A stretch of DNA of 64,000 nucleotides from Mytilus edulis (taxonomy: Eukaryota; Mollusca; Bivalvia; Mytilida; Mytilidae). Location of the stretch: contig NC_092344.1 of assembly GCF_963676685.1 (NCBI RefSeq), positions 55,512,830 through 55,576,829 of the forward strand. The letters are read 5' to 3'. Shown here one piece after another: positions 58,760 through 64,000 of the stretch (its first letter is position 1; each line of letters starts with the position of its first letter). The translations under genes were made by a program, and so were the position numbers. A model generated the notes under the pieces. The model was not told where the DNA came from, made no database searches, and worked only from the letters and a program-made list of their open reading frames with translations.

Positions 58760-61508
58760 CTGTAATAAATATTGAATTTGAACGATGAAAGATTTAAATA
58801 TTGTTTTTAACTTTTATTGATAAAAAATATATTGTTTATACGTCAATTTTGCTAAAATTGTGAGACATTTTCAGAGGCGGATTTAGGGGGGAGCAGCGGT
58901 CCGCCCCCGTTTTGGTAAAAATAATTCGTTGCTTATATAAAGAATCACTGAAGCGTGACTAGAGAGGTCCCCCTCTTAGGTAGTCAGTGGGCCCCCACTT
59001 GTGAAAATTTCTGGATCCGCCACTGATTTTTATCAATTGAATTAATTGGAAGCACATTCAACTTGACTTTTTAAACCGTCACGAATCTTGCTTATTTGAC
59101 ATCTGATTAGTGAACAGTTAGAGGATTTAACATTCAACAGACAGCTGTCAACTTTCAAATCGTCCAAAGACTAGGAATTTTAAAATTTTAATCTGCCATC
59201 AACTCCCAAAAGCAAAGAAATTTAGGTATCAAACTTTTAAAGCTGACTCATTGCCGAATGCTATACGATTACACATAGTTGCTTATATCAACACCATCTG
59301 GATTGTGATAGACCGTTGTCTCATTGTCAATCATACCTCATTTTTTTTTATTGTCATAAAGACTCCAAAATGTATATACAATCCGATGGTGTTTAAGCTT
59401 GAGTGTTTAAGAAGTTAACCTATAAAATTCATTTTCTAGCGTTGAACATAAAGATCTTAATAACTCACTTGGAATCCGTTTGTGTTTCTTACATCAATGG
59501 GCGATCTTCCATTGTCGTATTCTATCGTAAGAGTATTACTATCACGATGTAAGGTATATGATGAAGGATATGGACCCTGATAATCAATTCCACTTCTGTT
59601 ATAAGCAACTGCTAAAGCTCCTAAAACTAAACGAGCTGCTACATCATGCTTCAGACGAGGATGAATGCTGTGAAAATTAAGTTTATGTAAATCATTCAAA
59701 GCAATTAATGGCGTAAAAATAAAACTAGAGGCTACAAAGAGCCTATGTCGCTCACCTTGGTCTATGTGAATATTAAACAAAGGAAGCAGATGGATTCATG
59801 ACAAAATTGTGTTTTGGTGATGGTGATGTGTTTGTACATCTTACTTTACTGAACATTCTTGCTGCTTACAATTATCTCTATCTATAATGAACTTGGTCAA
59901 GTAGTATCAGTGGAAAATGTTAGTAAAAATTTACAAATTTTATGAAAATTGTAAAATATTGACTATAAATAAATCCTTAGGGGTCAATTGACCATTTTGG
60001 TCATATTGACTTAATTTTAAGTCTTACTTTGCTGTACATTATTGCTGTTTACAGTTTATCTCTATCTATAAAAATATTCAAGATAATAACAAAAAACGGC
60101 AAAATTTCCTTAAAATTACCAATTCAGATAGATCTTGACCTGATAAACAATTTAACCCCGTCAGATTTGCTCTAAATGCTTTGGTTTTTGAGTTATAAGC
60201 CAAAAACTGCATTTTTTCTAGCCATGGCAGCCATCCTGGTTGAATGGACGGGTCACCAGACACATTTTTAAAACTAACTACCCCAAAGATGATTGTGGCC
60301 AAGTTTGGATTAATTTGGCCCAGTAGTTTAGGAGGAGAAGATTTTTGTAAAAGATTACTAAGATTTACGAAAAATGGTTAAAAATTGACTTTAAAGGGCA
60401 ATAACTCATAAAGGGGTCAACTGACCATTTCGGTCATGTTGACTTATTTGTAAATCTTTAATACTTTGCTGAACATTATTGCAGTTAACAGTTTATCTCT
60501 ATCTATAATAATATTCAAGATAATAACCAAAAACAGAAAAACTTCCTTAAAATTACCAACTCAGGGGCAGCAACCCAACAACAGATTGTCCGATTCATCT
60601 GAAAATTTCAGGGCAGATAGATTTTGACCTGATAAACAATTTCACCCCATGTCAGATTTTCTCTAAATGCTTTGGTTTTTGAGTTATAAGCCAAAATCTG
60701 CATTTTACCCCTATGTTCTATTTTTAGCCATGGCGGCCATCTTGGTTGGTTGGCCGGGTCACCGGACACATTTTTAAACTAGATACCCCAATAATGATTG
60801 TGGCAAAGTTTGGTTTAATTTGGCCCAGTAGTTTCAGAGGAGAAGATTTTTGTAAAAGTTAACAGACGAAGCCGGACGACGACGACGGACGACGGACGCA
60901 AAGTGATGAGAAAAGCTCACTTGGCTCTTCGGGCCAGGTGAGCTAAAAAAAAGTGTATAGACATTATTCCCTGTGCATACTTATCTTCCTGAATATTTTT
61001 CAATATATCAATTATCATCGACTGTTTCTATATTGACCATGGTAGTTTCGAAATTTGCTTAGCTCAGCCCAACCAGATCCAAAATATATTTTTGTCTGAG
61101 TCAAAATATCTTTTTTTAATATTTTTTTCGAAGCTATCACCACAATATCTTTTTTCATCAATTGCGGAACAGATTATTTATTTTTTGAAAAAAACATACC
61201 CCCTTGAAATTAAATGGTTGTTTCTTGTAGGCTATTGTCTATATACCAGTCAATTACCAATTTGAAAAAAAAAATAGTAAGGTTTGGTAGAATAGTTTCT
61301 TTTGGAGAAAAATAACCTGTGACGGGTGTTCAAACAAGGATACAAATACTTACTGTCCACGTGGTGATGCATAATCGGGGAGGTCTAATGCAACAGCCAT
61401 AAAGACATTCGTTAATCGATCATTTGGAACTCTTCCATGATTAGCTGTCTGTGCCCATCGCACTAGTGGAAAGCTACCTATTGCAGATGTATTTCTATTC
61501 GGTGCTAA
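58505..61508 (-). CDS. SIAE: Sialate O-acetylesterase, 3' part (three terminal exons)
   Basis: SGNH-type esterase that removes O-acetyl groups from sialic acids; the vertebrate enzyme is lysosomal/secreted, with a cytosolic form. Joining 61354-61508, 59469-59667 and 58505-58759 gives 202 codons. They begin LAPNRNTSAIGSFPLVRWAQ and run through NVFMAVALDLPD, IHPRLKHDVAARLVLGALAV and YQGPYP to CCSLSHKVC and GGIRYEWSESPCDLKQCAIY, ending PSPPFIVTRLFQ. The IHPR segment carries the conserved catalytic-site histidine region. The cysteine-rich end matches the family C-terminus (CCS..., then a Y-W-x-x-x-P-C-x-x-x-x-C arrangement). The exon order and both splice phases fit. The N-terminal half with the catalytic serine lies beyond the right edge, so enzymatic completeness cannot be judged. 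Confidence 0.9.
58872..59025. mobile_element. Family C MITE copy 4, 154 bp, in SIAE intron
   Basis: CAGAGGCGGATTTAG...CTGGATCCGCCACTG with ATTTT at 58867-58871 and 59026-59030. Confidence 0.8.
59469..59667 (-). CDS. SIAE: SIAE exon, second from last
   Basis: Completes a split His codon, then reads IHPRLKHDVAARLVLGALAV to IDVRNTNGFQ. The donor is GTGAGT and the acceptor TTTTCACAG. Conserved: IHPR, the RLxxGAxAxAY helix and YQGPYP. A family A repeat starts only 57 bp upstream of its acceptor. Confidence 0.92.
59725..60945 (+). mobile_element. Family A copy 6 in SIAE intron, antisense to the gene
   Basis: 5' hairpin AGGCTACAAAGAGCCT, the subfamily 1 leader, two internal units, 3' hairpin GGCTCTTCGGGCC (one G:T pair) and AGGTGAGCTA. 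It starts 57 bp from the SIAE splice acceptor at 59668. Confidence 0.75.
61354..61508 (-). CDS. SIAE: SIAE exon, third from last
   Basis: Acceptor ATTTCAG, then 51 codons plus two bases. It includes FPLVRWAQTANHGRVPND and NVFMAVALDLPDYASPRG. The donor is GTAAGT. The residues align with the IRWHQTA and NTFMAVAMDL segments known in SIAE. Confidence 0.9.
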
Positions 61509-63610
61509 CTGAAATTAATATAATCACGAACAGAAAACGAAATATAGATTTCAGCTTTAAATATCATGCAAATTTCAGTAAAGAGATCATTGTTAGGTGT
61601 CATTGTTTTTATTGATTATTTAAATTTTCACTTTTGCTTGAAATAATGTTTGTTATGCATGACACGGTGGGTATGGTTGTCCTGCGAGAGAACGTACTGT
61701 GCTGGTGATTCGGTCCTGACGGGTGCTGGTGATCAATGAAAAAATGTAAACAAAGACGAAAATGATGATTTTTGACGTTTTCACTCATAAAAAATGGAAG
61801 AAAACAGTTGAGATTTTTCAATTTCGTTTCTTATGTGTTCATATATAAACCATTAAAAAATTGACCCTCTAAACTGTTTCAGTAAGCGTAACACAAAAAT
61901 GCTCATTTTCAGAAAATCTCGAACTGAAAAAATAAAACAAAAATGCTCATAGAGTCCGCTTTCTATACCGCAATCCACACGACAAAACAATTTTGTGAAA
62001 AAACATTGCAATTTCTTAAAATTTAGCATTTTCTCAATTTATGCATGTCCTGATACTGTGCTGGTGGGTCCTGTCATTGTGCTGGTGGGTCCTGATACGG
62101 TGCTGGTGATTTTGGATAAGAAGTTGGTCATATTTGAAACAAATGTTACAAAATCAATAAATTGGGCAGATAATTGTTGCCAACAGGATCTATGACTCCT
62201 ATTTTAGCTCTTGTGCATCCATTTGGCTGTTTAATATGTGTTTTCAAATGATCTTAACTTGTATTACATAATAACATAAAAGGGCAACATCTTTCGTCCA
62301 ATATCAGATAACAATATATAGTATCTAAAATAAGTTAAAAATTCCACAATACTATATAATTCATTTTATGTGTCAATTTGTTCGAAAAGTCGAAAAGAAG
62401 AGAGTTTAAGTTAATGTCATGATTATCTGTCGCTTTCTAGAGCTATGCTTAGCATTTATTTCAGATGACATGGACTCCTCACCCTGATGACCCTGCTGCC
62501 TTTCATAACTTCATCCGTATACATATATTATTAGATAAACGAAAGGCTGCAACTGGTATTTTTGTATTTAAAATGATTCGTTGTAACGAGAATATTTGTG
62601 GTGAATGGAAACTGTGAGGGTCAAAATCTTAAATTGCTTATAAATGTTGCTGGACCTAGTTTCGTTATCTGATCCGAATTTTCTGAAATGTGCAAGGTAG
62701 ATAGACATTTTGATTTGTTTACTCGGTAATGAACCCTTGTGTTGATCCCATGGTAAACATAACAAAAATCTCTGTACAAAGGTCTGTGAATTTTCTACAA
62801 AAATAGTGATTTTATTTTCACTAAATTCTCTTTTTTCTACTAAATACAATAATGAACTATAATAAATAATAATGCTTTGCAAGAAGTTTCCCCTTGATAT
62901 ATGCACATTTCGTAATTGACATTGTCATAAACCGTACACGAAAAGATAAAATATTGATATAAGTACTTAATTTGCATCTTTGAACCCCCACCCCGGCTTG
63001 TTTTTTAGGAGCCTGGGGTGTCTAAAAATGGTCGATTACAGACAGCCGAGTACGCATTTTACTTTCCAGGCGTGTTTATGTTTTTTAAATATAAATTAAG
63101 GCTACATTTTAATATAATAGTTCTATGAATTCACAATATAAAAAAATGCAGAAAAAAAATGAATGAAGTGAAATATCTTAGTAAGGAGTCATAACTACAG
63201 AGATGGTGTGTTTGACACACAAAACTTAAAAGCTTAGTGATATTACCAATATTAAAATAAAAGTGTATTTTAGTTGGGTATTTTTTCCATTTACTCATTT
63301 TCAATTATAATCAAGGCACATTTGATTTTTATTCATGAAAAATATTTAAATATAAAAAAGTAGGACACATTGTTCACTTCCTCCCCCGTAATTCTTTATC
63401 AAAAATATTTATTTTGAAATGAAAAAGCTAAGAAATCTTAGGTTTTTTAGTGTTTTCTAGGTTATCTCGTCTTCATTCTCTGACATATTCTAGCTTGCCC
63501 TTTCATAAAATAGTGATTTTTTTAGTGTTTTATCGAATTTTCGAAAAACAAATACCTGATAACCGCTTAGACAAAAAAAATATGTTGGAAAAATCTTACA
63601 GCAAGTGATT
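61509..63610. other. SIAE intron sequence
   Basis: No further SIAE exon recognised on the minus strand. It contains a small 21-bp minisatellite (62047-62109). Confidence 0.4.
62047..62109 (+). repeat. Three 21-bp tandem units
   Basis: Units of GTCCTGATACTGTGCTGGTG plus one base, in the middle of an open frame. A related stretch is at about 61680-61735. Confidence 0.65.
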
Positions 63611-63612
63611 CT

Positions 63613-64000
63613 TAATAGCCTCGGTCACACCTTACCGGATAGCTCGAACGGACGCCTAACGGATAAAAAAAAAGTTATCCGTTGACAAAATTTGTATCTG
63701 TTGGGAGTCCGTTGGTGTACTAACGAACATGTAACGAATGCCAAACGGACACTGAACGTACGTGAAACGGATACGTACCGGACAGAATGGACGTCGAACG
63801 TACATCCAACGGACGAGTACCGGATAAAACAGACACCGCTATGGAAGCGTAACGGATAAAACGGATGAACAAAATAATCTGAAAATTAAAGGCAATAAAC
63901 CATCTAAAAATTAAAGGCAATAAACCATGAGAAATTTCAATTGGCATTTGTCCATTTTACATCCGGTAGTCATCCGTTTTATCCGTTATCCTTCCGTTAA
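63613..64000. repeat. AACGGAT-rich repeat, possibly a truncated TIR element
   Basis: Dense AACGGA(C/T) and ACGTAC motifs with CpG enrichment. ACCTTACCGGATAGC and AACGGATAA at the left appear opposed by TTTTATCCGTTATCC at the window edge, so the right half is probably outside. Confidence 0.45.

Noticed and set aside
59457..59780. 107-residue frame as one continuous exon
   Set aside because: Only 59469-59667 is exon; the rest reads through the splice sites into the intron and family A.
62568..62906. 112-residue minus-strand frame as a further SIAE exon
   Set aside because: No SIAE motif and no suitable splice borders; it lies in intron DNA.

Overview
The window is AT-rich, intron-rich animal DNA packed with interspersed repeats. 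The repeat families and the spliced proteins fit a bivalve mollusc, most likely a mussel of the genus Mytilus. The genus is inferred from recognised repeats and is not proven by the window.

Three protein-coding genes can be read exon by exon. (1) A complete cytosolic thioredoxin gene lies on the minus strand (coding exons at 30000-30035, 16858-16959, 13243-13302, 12107-12172 and 4135-4197). It encodes 108 residues with the WCGPC active site and spans 26 kb because its introns are full of mobile elements. (2) A complete typical 2-Cys peroxiredoxin of the Prx1/2 type lies on the plus strand (48386-48519, 49757-49873, 50636-50758, 51210-51340 and 52703-52791), 197 residues. (3) The last three exons of a sialate O-acetylesterase (SIAE) gene lie on the minus strand (61354-61508, 59469-59667 and 58505-58759); its 5' part is beyond the right edge. 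A fourth, uncertain coding exon at 33666-33812 encodes a mitochondrial-presequence-like N-terminus. It ends in a phase that would join in frame to the peroxiredoxin.

Thioredoxin and peroxiredoxin are partners: thioredoxin reduces the disulfide formed in 2-Cys peroxiredoxins. Here they are head-to-head neighbours. The SIAE fragment converges on the peroxiredoxin tail to tail and is functionally unrelated.

The rest is mainly mobile DNA. Family A has six large copies with internal units of about 500 bp, short subterminal inverted repeats and a 3' hairpin (Helentron/HINE-like). Family E is built similarly. Family B is a repeat of about 1.1 kb. Families C (four copies) and a 1.6-kb relative share CAG...CTG-type ends and 5-bp target duplications. 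Family D (two inverted copies of about 1.2 kb) and family H are MITE-like with 3-bp duplications. There are also hAT-like foldbacks with 8-bp duplications, reverse-transcriptase remnants and a tRNA-derived SINE. Nesting is common: A within B, D within A and E, C within B, and H within the 1.6-kb element.

Layout: 1-3950 repeats; 3950-30250 thioredoxin gene with repeat-filled introns; 30250-33550 small transposons and retroelement remnants; 33550-48380 putative presequence exon followed by a repeat-rich stretch; 48380-53220 peroxiredoxin; 53220-58500 intergenic DNA with a SINE, foldbacks and a reverse-transcriptase relic; 58500-64000 3' part of SIAE. No rRNA, tRNA gene, CRISPR array or bacterial-type operon was seen.
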